NCBI GenBank assembly: GCA_021848545.1
Contig: JAJZUL010000004.1
Coordinates: 59,073-123,072 of the forward strand
Direction: 5' to 3'
Source: Pseudomonadota bacterium
GTDB taxonomy: Bacteria > Pseudomonadota > Alphaproteobacteria > Rhodospirillales > Magnetospirillaceae
DNA: 64,000 nucleotides
Position 1 is the stretch's first letter; the number at the start of each line of letters is the position of its first letter. The translations under genes were made by a program, and so were the position numbers. Of this stretch, positions 8,322-15,800 are shown one piece after another. The notes under the pieces were generated by a model. The model had not been told where the DNA came from. It worked only from the letters and a program-made list of their open reading frames with translations, and searched no databases.

Positions 8322-9095
8322 TCACGCCCTGTTTTTGATGTCAAGTCCCGGGGTCGCGGCGGCGCGAAAGGAATAATTGCCGCTGAACGCGGAGGGGCCG
8401 GTATGGGTCAGGCGGCTGGCTCCATCCAGCCAGATCTTGCCGCCGATATCGCGCCAGCGCCGGCAGAAGGCATAATCCTCGCTCAGATAAGCGCCGCTGT
8501 CGCGGTCGATGATGCAGTCGAACAGGGCGTAGAAATTGTCGCTGGACGAAGGCGGATACGCGTGGATCGTGCCATAGCGGGTTTCGGGATAGGCCTGGAT
8601 CATCCGCTCGATGACGGTGCGGCGGATCAGTTGGAAGCCGCCGCCGGCATAGATCGCGGTCGCGAAATCGCCGTCGCGCTTCAAGTCCGCCCCCTCGCAG
8701 AAGGTGCCGACATAATTGAGTCCGGCCTGGGCCAGCGGCTCGCCGTTGTTGGCGAAGCGCTCGGGCAGGCGGTCCCAGTCGAGGGCCTTGACCGGATAAA
8801 GGGCGCCGACGAAATCCTTGTCGAACCCGAGCAGGCGCTCGACCTGTTCCGGTTCGAAGCTGATATCGGCGTCGACGAACAAAAGATGGGTGGCCTGCGG
8901 TTGGTCGAGAAAGGCGCCGACCAGGGTGGCTCGCGCCCTGGAGACCAGGGCGTCATTGCCCAGCAGCGACAAGGTGACCCGGAACCCGGCCGCCGGCGCC
9001 CGGTCCATCAGCTTCAGGATCGACAGCATGTAATGCTGGCCCACCAACCCGCCATAGCAGGGGGTGGCGACCATGACGACCGGACAATCCGTCAT
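8322..9095 (-). CDS. Glycosyltransferase-like protein (GT-A-type DxD)
   Basis: A 257-residue soluble protein with a GT-A-like start (VVMVATPCYGG), the metal-binding DAD in HLLFVDADISFEPEQ, and YAGGGFQLIRR and SEDYAFCRRW motifs common in small bacterial family-2-like transferases. It probably moves a sugar from a nucleotide donor, but donor and acceptor cannot be deduced. I chose the ATG at 9095 because it overlaps the stop of the upstream gene as ATGA, indicating translational coupling; the frame is open further upstream. It is the last gene of a three-gene cassette with a diiron-like protein and a soluble chemoreceptor-like protein. Confidence 0.7.
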   Translation of the reverse strand: MTDCPVVMVATPCYGGLVGQHYMLSILKLMDRAPAAGFRVTLSLLGNDALVSRARATLVGAFLDQPQATHLLFVDADISFEPEQVERLLGFDKDFVGALYPVKALDWDRLPERFANNGEPLAQAGLNYVGTFCEGADLKRDGDFATAIYAGGGFQLIRRTVIERMIQAYPETRYGTIHAYPPSSSDNFYALFDCIIDRDSGAYLSEDYAFCRRWRDIGGKIWLDGASRLTHTGPSAFSGNYSFRAAATPGLDIKNRA

Positions 9096-9844
9096 CCGGC
9101 GCCTCGTCCGCCGGAAAGGGGGGTGCCGATTTCGACGCGTCCGAACCAATCGACGAAACGGGCCGCGTCGTCGCCGCGAACGATCGGGCCGCCATGGGGC
9201 GCCACCATGGCGACATCCAGGCGCGATACCGTATCGACCCAGATGTCGCGGGCTTTGGCCGATCCCATCCGGCGGCGATGCGATATTTCCATTCTGGCGC
9301 GATGGCGGTCGAAATCGGTGACGAAGAAATCGTCCCAGGATTCATCGGTGCCGCCGATGGTGCCGCTATACAGAATGCGCGCCGCCGGATCGTAGACGTT
9401 GAGGTGGCCTGGCGCGGGCAGATGGTGGGCGGGTATCAGGCGCAGCCGCACCGGTCCGCCGAGGCCGATTTCCTGGCCGTCGTCGGGGATGGCCGAAATG
9501 GCGATTTCGCTGTCGAGGTGAGCGAGCGACCGGACCAGGAGCGATGGCGCCATGATCCTGACGTCGCCCCGGCATACCCGTCGCCACAGCGGCAGGGACG
9601 AGGCGGCGTCGGGGTCCTGGTGGGTAATCAAAATGGTCGACACGTCCTCGACCGGCAATTCGCGGGTCAGGGCCGAAAGCATGGCGGGAAACACTTCCAT
9701 GCCGCCGGGATCGATCAGCATGGTGCCGTCGGGCCCGGAAACCGCGTATTGCAAGGTATCGGTCAGATTTTGCGGCCGGTCTCGGTCAAGGCCGAAGGCC
9801 AGCCAGCGGTGGCTGTCTTTCCGGAACAGGGTGACGCTTTTCAT
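9092..9844 (-). CDS. MBL-fold diiron/ODP-like protein
   Basis: A 250-residue metallo-beta-lactamase-fold protein resembling the oxygen-binding diiron domain of flavodiiron proteins and ODP sensors, with no flavodoxin domain. Metal-ligand positions visible are THQDPDA (H75, D77, D79), the HHLPAPGH stretch (H140, H147) and APHGG (H217). The position that normally supplies a bridging Asp reads LYSGTIGG (Thr162), so metal binding may be altered. Its start overlaps the stop of the chemoreceptor-like gene as ATGA, and its stop overlaps the glycosyltransferase start likewise. The pairing with a chemoreceptor-like protein suggests oxygen or redox sensing, which is inference. Confidence 0.68.
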   Translation of the reverse strand: MKSVTLFRKDSHRWLAFGLDRDRPQNLTDTLQYAVSGPDGTMLIDPGGMEVFPAMLSALTRELPVEDVSTILITHQDPDAASSLPLWRRVCRGDVRIMAPSLLVRSLAHLDSEIAISAIPDDGQEIGLGGPVRLRLIPAHHLPAPGHLNVYDPAARILYSGTIGGTDESWDDFFVTDFDRHRARMEISHRRRMGSAKARDIWVDTVSRLDVAMVAPHGGPIVRGDDAARFVDWFGRVEIGTPLSGGRGAG

Positions 9845-10575
9845 CCGATCCTCGCCTGAAGCTCGCGCATGATACCCGCGCCTGCGCTCCGCAATTTATC
9901 GTTCTTTTCCCCGGCGCGGCGCACGGCGTCGGCGGCGACCTCGATCATCGAGCGCAGGGATTCCACGTAGCGCCGCATGGTATCGGAGACGGTGCGGAAT
10001 TCGATTTCGTGGCTTCCGACCGACGACGCCTCGATGGCGATGTTGGTGGCGATCGAATCGGCCTGGGTCACCACTTCCTCGATTTCGTGGGCGCGGTGCG
10101 CCAAGCGGCCGATTCCGTCGGCCAAATGTGCGAGTCCGGCCACGATATCGGCGACCAGCGTGACCAGGGCGGTTCGTTGGGCGGCGGCCGAACCGCCCGC
10201 ATCCGGGGCGGTCGCCCGTTCCAGCAGGCGCATCCACATCAGATCGCGGGCCATCCCCGCCGACAGGTCGAAAATGCGGGCGCGCGCCCGCTCCATATCG
10301 GCCTCGATCTGGCCCAGGCGGTTGACCAGTTCCCGCGTGTATTGGGTCAGTGCCCGCACCGCCCGGCCGGCCTCGCCGGCGCGGCCGGCGGCCAATTCGG
10401 CGTTCAGCGACAGAACGCGCAGATTTTCCGCCAATTCGTCCAGATCGGCGAAGGCGCGAAAAGCACGCCGGCTGTCGCCGAACAGCGCGTCCGCTCGCGT
10501 TTGCAGGCGTTCCCAACGGGCCGGTCCGGCGCCACGCCGCGCGCCATCCGAACCTTGGGCAGGGTCCCGGTTCAT
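9841..10575 (-). CDS. Soluble methyl-accepting-chemotaxis-like protein
   Basis: A 244-residue protein with no membrane segment or sensor domain. It is almost entirely helical, with two segments resembling chemoreceptor signalling-hairpin heptads: ENLRVLSLNAELAAGRAGEA (about 55-80) and SIATNIAIEASSVGSHEIEF (about 180-205), separated by coiled-coil sequence. The canonical hairpin tip is degenerate, so direct CheA coupling is uncertain. The ATG at 10575 has GGAGG 6 nt upstream. It is the first gene of an overlapping cassette (ATGA junctions) with the diiron-like protein, which could be its sensor partner. Confidence 0.65.
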   Translation of the reverse strand: MNRDPAQGSDGARRGAGPARWERLQTRADALFGDSRRAFRAFADLDELAENLRVLSLNAELAAGRAGEAGRAVRALTQYTRELVNRLGQIEADMERARARIFDLSAGMARDLMWMRLLERATAPDAGGSAAAQRTALVTLVADIVAGLAHLADGIGRLAHRAHEIEEVVTQADSIATNIAIEASSVGSHEIEFRTVSDTMRRYVESLRSMIEVAADAVRRAGEKNDKLRSAGAGIMRELQARIG

Positions 10576-10903
10576 CGATTGCCTCCGTCCGGAAATCGCC
10601 GCGCCCATCGACGGGCGGACCGTCTCCCCGCGGTGATTTCGTCCCGAATCATATCCGTCTTTATCGGCGCCGGACAGGCGCATTCTTTGGTGCCGGTCAC
10701 CCGCCCCGCGGATAATGCCAGACCGCGATGAGCGAAGCTCATCGCTAGGCGCAAGGCGCCGCGCGGCTGATGCCGCGAAGCCCGAGCGAACGGAGTGAGC
10801 GCCCGGCGATTGAGGACGATATTGAACTCGCAAGGCGCCGCGCGGCTGATGCCGCGAAGCCCGAGCGAACGGAGTGAGCGCCCGGCGATTGAGGGGCTTT
10901 CGA
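10576..10903. other. Non-coding interval with repeats between trmL and the chemoreceptor-like gene
   Basis: This 328-bp interval has no convincing gene. It contains a 9-bp palindrome (GCGATGAGC, arms at 10725-10733 and 10737-10745) and two 65-bp direct repeats. The promoter of the chemoreceptor-like cassette must lie here, but no clear -35/-10 pair is seen. Confidence 0.6.
10751..10894. repeat. Two 65-bp direct repeats
   Basis: The 65-bp unit starting GCAAGGCGCCGCGCGGCTGA and ending GCCCGGCGATTGAGG is present at 10751-10815 and again at 10830-10894, identical by eye, with a 14-bp spacer. The ending CGGCGATTGAGG also occurs in the family C elements, so the unit may derive from the same pool of GC-rich intergenic repeats. 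Confidence 0.85.
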
Positions 10904-11392
10904 TCAACGCCCGTCAGGGTAAGCGTCCAACTGACGCAAGGCTTCGCCGACCGCCAGCGTCGCGGCCATGGCGACGTTGAGGGACCGCGCTCCCGCCGCC
11001 ATGGGAATCACCAGCCGGCGATCGGCGGCGGCGGCGACCTCGGCGGGCACGCCGGCGCTTTCGCGGCCGACCATGAGGATGTCGTTTTCGGAAAAAACGA
11101 AACGGTCCAGGCGATCTTCGCCGCCCGTGGTCAGCAGCACCACGCGTTCCCCTCTTTCGGCGCGGGCGGCGCGAAAGGCGTCGTAGGAGCGGTGGCGAAT
11201 CAATCCCACTTGGTCGATATAATCCATGCCGGCCCGGCGCATGCGCCGTTCGTCCCATAAAAAGCCGCAGGGTTCGATGATTTCGACCGTCAGGCCGAAA
11301 CAGGCGGCAAGCCGCAGAATCGCGCCGGCATTCTGGGGGATGTCGGGCTGAAACAGGGCCAGGGTGGGCAGCGGACGGGGCGGGACGGGCAT
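10904..11392 (-). CDS. trmL: tRNA (cytidine/uridine-34-2'-O)-methyltransferase
   Basis: A 162-residue SPOUT-class methyltransferase that 2'-O-methylates the wobble base of tRNA-Leu isoacceptors. Family signatures in order are LFQPDIPQNAGAILRLAA at the N terminus, the knot motif MVGRESAGVP and the C-terminal RSLNVAMAATLAVGEAL, which together form the AdoMet-binding trefoil. Length is typical. It is divergent from petB, with a 624-bp repeat-rich gap between them where a Rieske gene would usually be expected. Confidence 0.93.
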   Translation of the reverse strand: MPVPPRPLPTLALFQPDIPQNAGAILRLAACFGLTVEIIEPCGFLWDERRMRRAGMDYIDQVGLIRHRSYDAFRAARAERGERVVLLTTGGEDRLDRFVFSENDILMVGRESAGVPAEVAAAADRRLVIPMAAGARSLNVAMAATLAVGEALRQLDAYPDGR

Positions 11393-11665
11393 GCTCGGAT
11401 CTTGACTGGCTGATGGCGGGGGTGGGAAATCCGGGGCAAACGCGGCAGTTTGGAAATACTACATTTTGAATTATTAGGTAACGCTAAACAACCTTGGAAA
11501 CCTCTGTTGAGTTGGGCAAGGCGATGTGCTTAATAGGACCCGCTTTCCCCGCCTTTTGTCACGAAGCTGACAGGCTGGGCAGGCGATGGGCAAACACGGC
11601 GCTTTTGCCGACTGCCGCTTTTCCCGTTCGTCGTCACGGCCGACGCCGGGGCCGCCTGCCGCTTA

Positions 11666-11807
11666 GAGCCCGACCCGAAAGTCGCCATGGCGGCCTGCAA
11701 ATGGCGGTTTTCTGCGCTTCCGCTGCTCACGTACATAAAGTACGCTCCGCTGCGGTTCTCGAAAACCGCCATTTTCGGCTCACCCTGGCGACTTTTGGGT
11801 CGGGCTC
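11666..11807. mobile_element. 142-bp palindromic element (family E, copy 1)
   Basis: The ends GAGCCCGACCCGAAAGTCGC and GCGACTTTTGGGTCGGGCTC are near-perfect inverted repeats. Inside, GGCGGTTTTC pairs with GAAAACCGCC and CGTAC pairs with GTACG at the centre, so the whole element is a long imperfect palindrome. It is flanked by the 3-bp direct repeat TTA. A second copy of the same length at 49714-49855 is flanked by TGA. This indicates transposition with a 3-bp target duplication. Confidence 0.8.
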
Positions 11808-11811
11808 TTAT

Positions 11812-11892
11812 GGAGTGCGATGACATCAGGTTGACGCGCGCATGCGTCGATCCGATGTCCGAATCGTCCTCTGATTTTATTGATTGAGAGCC
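11812..11892 (+). repeat. Dispersed hairpin repeat, family A, copy 2 (shorter)
   Basis: GGAGTGCGATGACATCAGG pairs with the downstream CCGATGTC through the conserved first hairpin. It ends near TGATTGAGAGCC and lacks the second palindrome of copies 1 and 3. It adjoins the family E element in the petB upstream region. Confidence 0.7.
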
Positions 11893-12016
11893 GTCGGCGG
11901 TACGGCGTGCCGGTCCGCATCGCTGGACGTTCGGCCTGCGCGCATGGAACGCGGCGCCCTCCACCCACCCCTTCCGCCGGCAGCAATTTTCCGTTTGGCT
12001 AAAGGAACGGCGACCG

Positions 12017-13282
12017 ATGAGCGGTTTGAAGACAGACAACAGGGTGATCGGCTGGATTGACGAGCGGTTGCCCGTTTTCTCGATGCTCCAGAACAGCGCC
12101 GTCGAGTACCCGACCCCCAAGAACCTGAATTATTGGTGGAATTTCGGCTCTTTGGCCGGGTTTATGCTGGTGGTGATGATCGTGACCGGGATTTTCCTGG
12201 CCATGCATTACGTTCCCAACACCAAGATGGCGTTCGGTTCGGTCGACCACATCATGCGCGACGTGAATTACGGGTGGCTGATCCGCTACCTGCACATGAA
12301 CGGCGCGACCATGTTTTTCATCCTGGTCTACATCCACATTTTTCGCGGCCTGTATTACGGATCGTACAAATCGCCGCGCGAGATGCTGTGGTGGATCGGC
12401 ATCGTCATTTTCGTGCTGATGATGGCCACGGCGTTCATGGGCTATGTGCTGCCCTGGGGGCAGATGTCCTTTTGGGGCGCCACCGTGATCACCAATCTGT
12501 TTTCGGCCTTTCCGCTGGTGGGCAGGGCCATCGTGCATTGGCTGTGGGGCGGCTTCTCGGTGGGCGATCCCACCTTGAACCGGTTCTTCGCCCTGCATTA
12601 TCTGCTGCCCTTCGTGATTCTCGGTCTGGTGTTCGTTCATCTGTGGGCGTTGCACACGGTGAAGTCGAACAATCCGCTGGGCATCGACGTCAAGTCGCCG
12701 CAGGACACCATTCCCTTTCATCCCTATTACACGGTGAAGGACCTGGTCGGCATCGGCGTGTTCCTGCTGATCTATCTGGCCTTCGTGTTCTTCCACCCCA
12801 ATCTCTTCGGCGACCCCGTCAATTACATTCCGGCCAATCCCATGGCGACTCCGCCGCATATCGAGCCGGAATGGTACTTCCTGCCCTACTACGCGATCCT
12901 GCGCTCCTTCACGCACGACATCTTCGGCTTCACCGCCAAGCTTCAGGGCGTGCTGGCGATGTTCGCTTCGATCCTGCTGCTGTTCTTTTTGCCCTGGCTG
13001 GACGGTTCCAGGGTTCGTTCGGCCAGGTTCCGGCCGATCTACAAGCAGGTGTTCTGGCTGCTGGTGGCCGATGTCGTCGCCCTGGGCTATCTGGGGTCCC
13101 TGCCGCCGAAGCCGGCCACCGTGACCTACATGCAGATCGCCACCGCCTATTATTTCTTTCACTTTCTCGTGTTGCTGCCCCTGTTGGGCAGGTTTGAAAA
13201 GCCCCGGCCGCTGCCGACCAGCATTTCCGCCGCGGTTCTGCCCGCCGCCGCCGGCTCCCCTCGTCCGATGGAGAAGGTATGA
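12017..13282 (+). CDS. petB: Cytochrome b of the bc1 complex
   Basis: This 421-residue membrane subunit of ubiquinol-cytochrome c reductase carries both b hemes and the Qo and Qi quinone sites. About eight hydrophobic helices are seen. Heme-ligand histidines fall in [25 protein letters not shown] and [24 protein letters not shown] helices. The Qo-site PEWY motif is at 284-287 and the cd-loop segment [14 protein letters not shown] is intact. AAAGGA lies upstream of the ATG at 12017. It overlaps petC as ATGA. The length is that of a full cytochrome b (not the split b6/IV form). The partner Rieske gene is not upstream. Confidence 0.97.
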   Translation: MSGLKTDNRVIGWIDERLPVFSMLQNSAVEYPTPKNLNYWWNFGSLAGFMLVVMIVTGIFLAMHYVPNTKMAFGSVDHIMRDVNYGWLIRYLHMNGATMFFILVYIHIFRGLYYGSYKSPREMLWWIGIVIFVLMMATAFMGYVLPWGQMSFWGATVITNLFSAFPLVGRAIVHWLWGGFSVGDPTLNRFFALHYLLPFVILGLVFVHLWALHTVKSNNPLGIDVKSPQDTIPFHPYYTVKDLVGIGVFLLIYLAFVFFHPNLFGDPVNYIPANPMATPPHIEPEWYFLPYYAILRSFTHDIFGFTAKLQGVLAMFASILLLFFLPWLDGSRVRSARFRPIYKQVFWLLVADVVALGYLGSLPPKPATVTYMQIATAYYFFHFLVLLPLLGRFEKPRPLPTSISAAVLPAAAGSPRPMEKV

Positions 13283-14061
13283 TGCGCAGCCTGTTGATCG
13301 GTTTCGCGGTGGCGCTCGCGATGATCGCCGGCGCGCCGCCCGCTGGCGCCGCTCCGGGACCGAACCGGATTCCCCCGCTGCTGCGACCCCATTTTTCGTT
13401 CCAGGGCGTGTTCGGCCGCTATAACAAGGCGGCCCTGAAGCGAGGGTTCGAGGTCTTCCATCAGGTCTGCTCCAACTGCCACGCGCTCAACCGGGTGGAT
13501 TATCACAGCCTGTCCGCGGTCGGTCTGACCAAGGCGCAGATCAAGGCGCTGGCCGCCGAGCGCCAAATCCAGGCCGGTCCCAACGCCGAGGGCAAGATGT
13601 TCATGCGGCCGGGCCGGCCGTCCGACCCTTACATCCCGCCCTTCCCCAACGCCGAAGCGGCGGCGGCCGTTTACGGCGCCGCGCCGCCCGATTTGTCGCT
13701 GATGGCGGTGCAAAGGAAAGGGGGGCCGGATTTCATCTATTCCATCCTGATGGGATTCGTCCCCGCTCCCAAGGGCGTCAGCCTTCCGCCGAACAAGTTC
13801 TATAACGAATATTTCCCCGGCCACGCCATCAGCATGCCGCCGCCGCTGGCGCCCGGCGCGGTCACCTACGCCGACGGGACCAAGGCGACGGTGCCGCAGA
13901 TGGCTCACGACGTCGTCACTTTCCTCAATTGGGCGGCGCAACCCCATTTGGACGAGCGCAAGGCCCTGGGGCTCAGGGTATTGGGGTTCGTCGCGTTCCT
14001 CACCATCTTGTTTTATGCCTTGAAACGGCAAATCTGGAAAAACGTCGATCAGCGTGACTGA
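13279..14061 (+). CDS. petC: Cytochrome c1 of the bc1 complex
   Basis: This 260-residue periplasmic, C-terminally anchored c-type cytochrome passes electrons from the Rieske centre to cytochrome c. An N-terminal signal peptide ([20 protein letters not shown]) ends near residue 24. The heme site is CSNCH at 64-68. The sixth-ligand methionine is probably the one in AISMPPPL, and the membrane anchor is [20 protein letters not shown] near the end. The start ATG overlaps the petB stop by 4 nt, so the two are translationally coupled. A 185-bp element follows the stop. Confidence 0.96.
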   Translation: MMRSLLIGFAVALAMIAGAPPAGAAPGPNRIPPLLRPHFSFQGVFGRYNKAALKRGFEVFHQVCSNCHALNRVDYHSLSAVGLTKAQIKALAAERQIQAGPNAEGKMFMRPGRPSDPYIPPFPNAEAAAAVYGAAPPDLSLMAVQRKGGPDFIYSILMGFVPAPKGVSLPPNKFYNEYFPGHAISMPPPLAPGAVTYADGTKATVPQMAHDVVTFLNWAAQPHLDERKALGLRVLGFVAFLTILFYALKRQIWKNVDQRD

Positions 14062-14072
14062 GGGGGATAACC

Positions 14073-14257
14073 AGGGTAATCGGGTGAAGGCGCGTTGGAG
14101 CGGAGCGACTAGGCCGTTGAGGCCGCCGCAGCGTGCGGAGAGGCTCCATCGGGGCCTCGGAGCGCAAGCGAGGATAGCCAAGGGCGCGGACGCGCCCGCC
14201 CGGCGATTGAGGGAAATATACATAATGCAGGGGAAGCGGGTTCACCCGATTCCCCTG
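14073..14257. mobile_element. 185-bp inverted-repeat element (family C, copy 2)
   Basis: Identical by eye to 2226-2410, with the same inverted ends. It is flanked by the 11-bp direct repeat GGGGGATAACC at 14062-14072 and 14258-14268. Both copies sit a few bases after a stop codon in a co-directional gene pair. The complete identity of two copies 12 kb apart suggests recent movement or gene conversion. Confidence 0.85.
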
Positions 14258-14375
14258 GGGGGATAACCCCCTTCGCTTGCGACGGGGGGTGGTTTTGGTC
14301 TAAAACCGCCCCGGCGGTCGAGGGCGGCGTTGATCGGCTTCGATCAATGCCCGTTGGTGTTACGGGGGAGGGGGC

Positions 14376-15266
14376 GTGGCGAACGAGACGGAAGCGGTTC
14401 TGGGAATCATCGGCGGGTCGGGCGTCTATGACGTCGACGGTCTGGTCGATCAGGAATGGCGCACGGTGGAAACCCCGTTCGGCACGCCCTCGGACCAGAT
14501 GCTGTTCGGCCGCATCGGCGATCAGAAGCTGGTGTTTCTGCCCCGGCACGGCCGCGGCCATGTGGTGCCGCCCTCGGAGCTTAATTTCCGCGCCAACATC
14601 GACGCCATGAAGCGGGCCGGGGTCACCGAGATCGTTTCGGTTTCGGCGGTGGGCTCGCTGCGCGAGGACTTGGCGCCGGGCACCTTCGTCATCGTCGATC
14701 AGTTCGTCGACCGCACCTTCGCCAGGGTCAAAAGCTTCTTCGAAACCGGGTTGGTCGCCCATGTCTCCATGGCCCATCCGGTATGCGGCCGGCTGGGCGA
14801 CATCATCGAGGCCGCCGCCGCGACCATCGACGTCCCCACCGTCCGGGGCGGGACCTATCTGGTGATGGAAGGCCCGCAATTCTCGTCGGTCGCCGAAAGC
14901 GAGCTTTACCGTCAGTGGGGATGCGACGTCATCGGCATGACCAACATGCCCGAAGCCAAGCTCGCCCGCGAGGCAGAGATGTGCTACGCCACCGTCGCCA
15001 TGGTCACCGATCACGATTGCTGGCATCCCGATCATGACGCCGTGACGGTGGAGCAGGTGGTCAAGGTGCTGGTGGCCAATGCCGGCCATGCCCGCTCGCT
15101 GGTGGCGGCCATCGCCCCCCATATCGCCGGCCGGGACGGCCCCTGTTCCCACGGCTGCCACCACGCCCTGGAACACGCGATCATCACCCATCCCGACAAA
15201 CGCGATCCCAAGGTGGTGGCCCGCCTGGACGCCGTCGCCGGCCGCGTGCTGGGGCGCCAAATCTGA
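14376..15266 (+). CDS. mtnP: S-methyl-5'-thioadenosine phosphorylase
   Basis: A 296-residue trimeric purine-nucleoside-phosphorylase-family enzyme that cleaves methylthioadenosine to adenine and methylthioribose-1-phosphate in methionine salvage. The phosphate-binding IIGGSGVYD, the LPRHGRGH motif, VSVSAVGSL and the substrate-binding VMEGPQFSSVAES followed by GMTNMPEAKLAREAEM are all present. The start is a GTG at 14376 preceded by GGGGGAGGGGG. It is not obviously co-transcribed with petBC, as a 185-bp element and a weak palindrome intervene. Confidence 0.95.
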   Translation: MANETEAVLGIIGGSGVYDVDGLVDQEWRTVETPFGTPSDQMLFGRIGDQKLVFLPRHGRGHVVPPSELNFRANIDAMKRAGVTEIVSVSAVGSLREDLAPGTFVIVDQFVDRTFARVKSFFETGLVAHVSMAHPVCGRLGDIIEAAAATIDVPTVRGGTYLVMEGPQFSSVAESELYRQWGCDVIGMTNMPEAKLAREAEMCYATVAMVTDHDCWHPDHDAVTVEQVVKVLVANAGHARSLVAAIAPHIAGRDGPCSHGCHHALEHAIITHPDKRDPKVVARLDAVAGRVLGRQI

Positions 15267-15800
15267 CCCGTGTGCCGGCCGCGCTGTACTTTCGGCCAGC
15301 CCTTGTCAAATTGAGGCGACATTAAGGCACGGAATTCCTTCACTTTTTCGTGGGCAACACCCCCCGATAATGCTAAAAGTCATAGCCACCAGTGCGGCGG
15401 TCTTAAATCTGTAACAGGGTGAGAAGACCGGAGTCGCCGCGCCCGTAAAATCGGTGAGTGGTTATTTGGGCGGTGAACATGCCGATCGTTCTTGGCGTAG
15501 TCCGCGGCTGGCCGGGTGCAGACCCGGTCCTGCCCGTCACCCTCTTCCATTGTCGTCCGGCGCGGGGGGCCGGTCGAACCCGTTCCTTCGCCGTGCGTCG
15601 GCGATGTCGATCGGCTGTCGTGTGATCTCCCCAGTCCTCGGCCTTTCAGGCCGCATTGCCGCCGGACCGACCCGACGGCTTTCGTTCCCTTCCGTCGCGC
15701 AACCCAAGGAGTAACGCGCCACCTACCGGACCGGCCTTCGCCGGCGGCTTCGCCCGCCGGCCCTGGTCGACCGACCGGCAGTCACGACGCTCGACATGCC
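15267..15800 (+). other. Structured non-coding leader upstream of the Pls-type synthetase
   Basis: This 534-bp gap has no convincing gene. A GATAAT -10-like hexamer lies at 15366-15371 without a good -35. Downstream, GCGGCGGTCTT (15395-15405) can pair with AAGACC and GCCGC at 15425-15439, and CCGGGT/ACCCGG forms a hairpin at 15512-15527. An AAGGAG at 15706 has no start codon at a suitable distance. It could be a long structured 5' UTR; no known riboswitch class is recognised. Confidence 0.4.

Larger units (their letters stand above)
11393..12016. other. Repeat-rich gap upstream of petB, no Rieske gene
   Basis: These 624 bp contain an AT-rich patch at 11450-11500 (a possible promoter), a 142-bp element (11666-11807) and a family A repeat (11812-11892). 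No reading frame resembles a Rieske iron-sulfur protein: no twin-arginine signal and no CTHLGC or CPCHGS motif on either strand. In most relatives petA lies directly upstream of petB. Confidence 0.7.

Noticed and set aside
14266..14290. Terminator after petC (ACCCCC/GGGGGT)
   Set aside because: The stem is only 6 bp with a 13-nt loop and the T tract is broken (GGTTTTGG).
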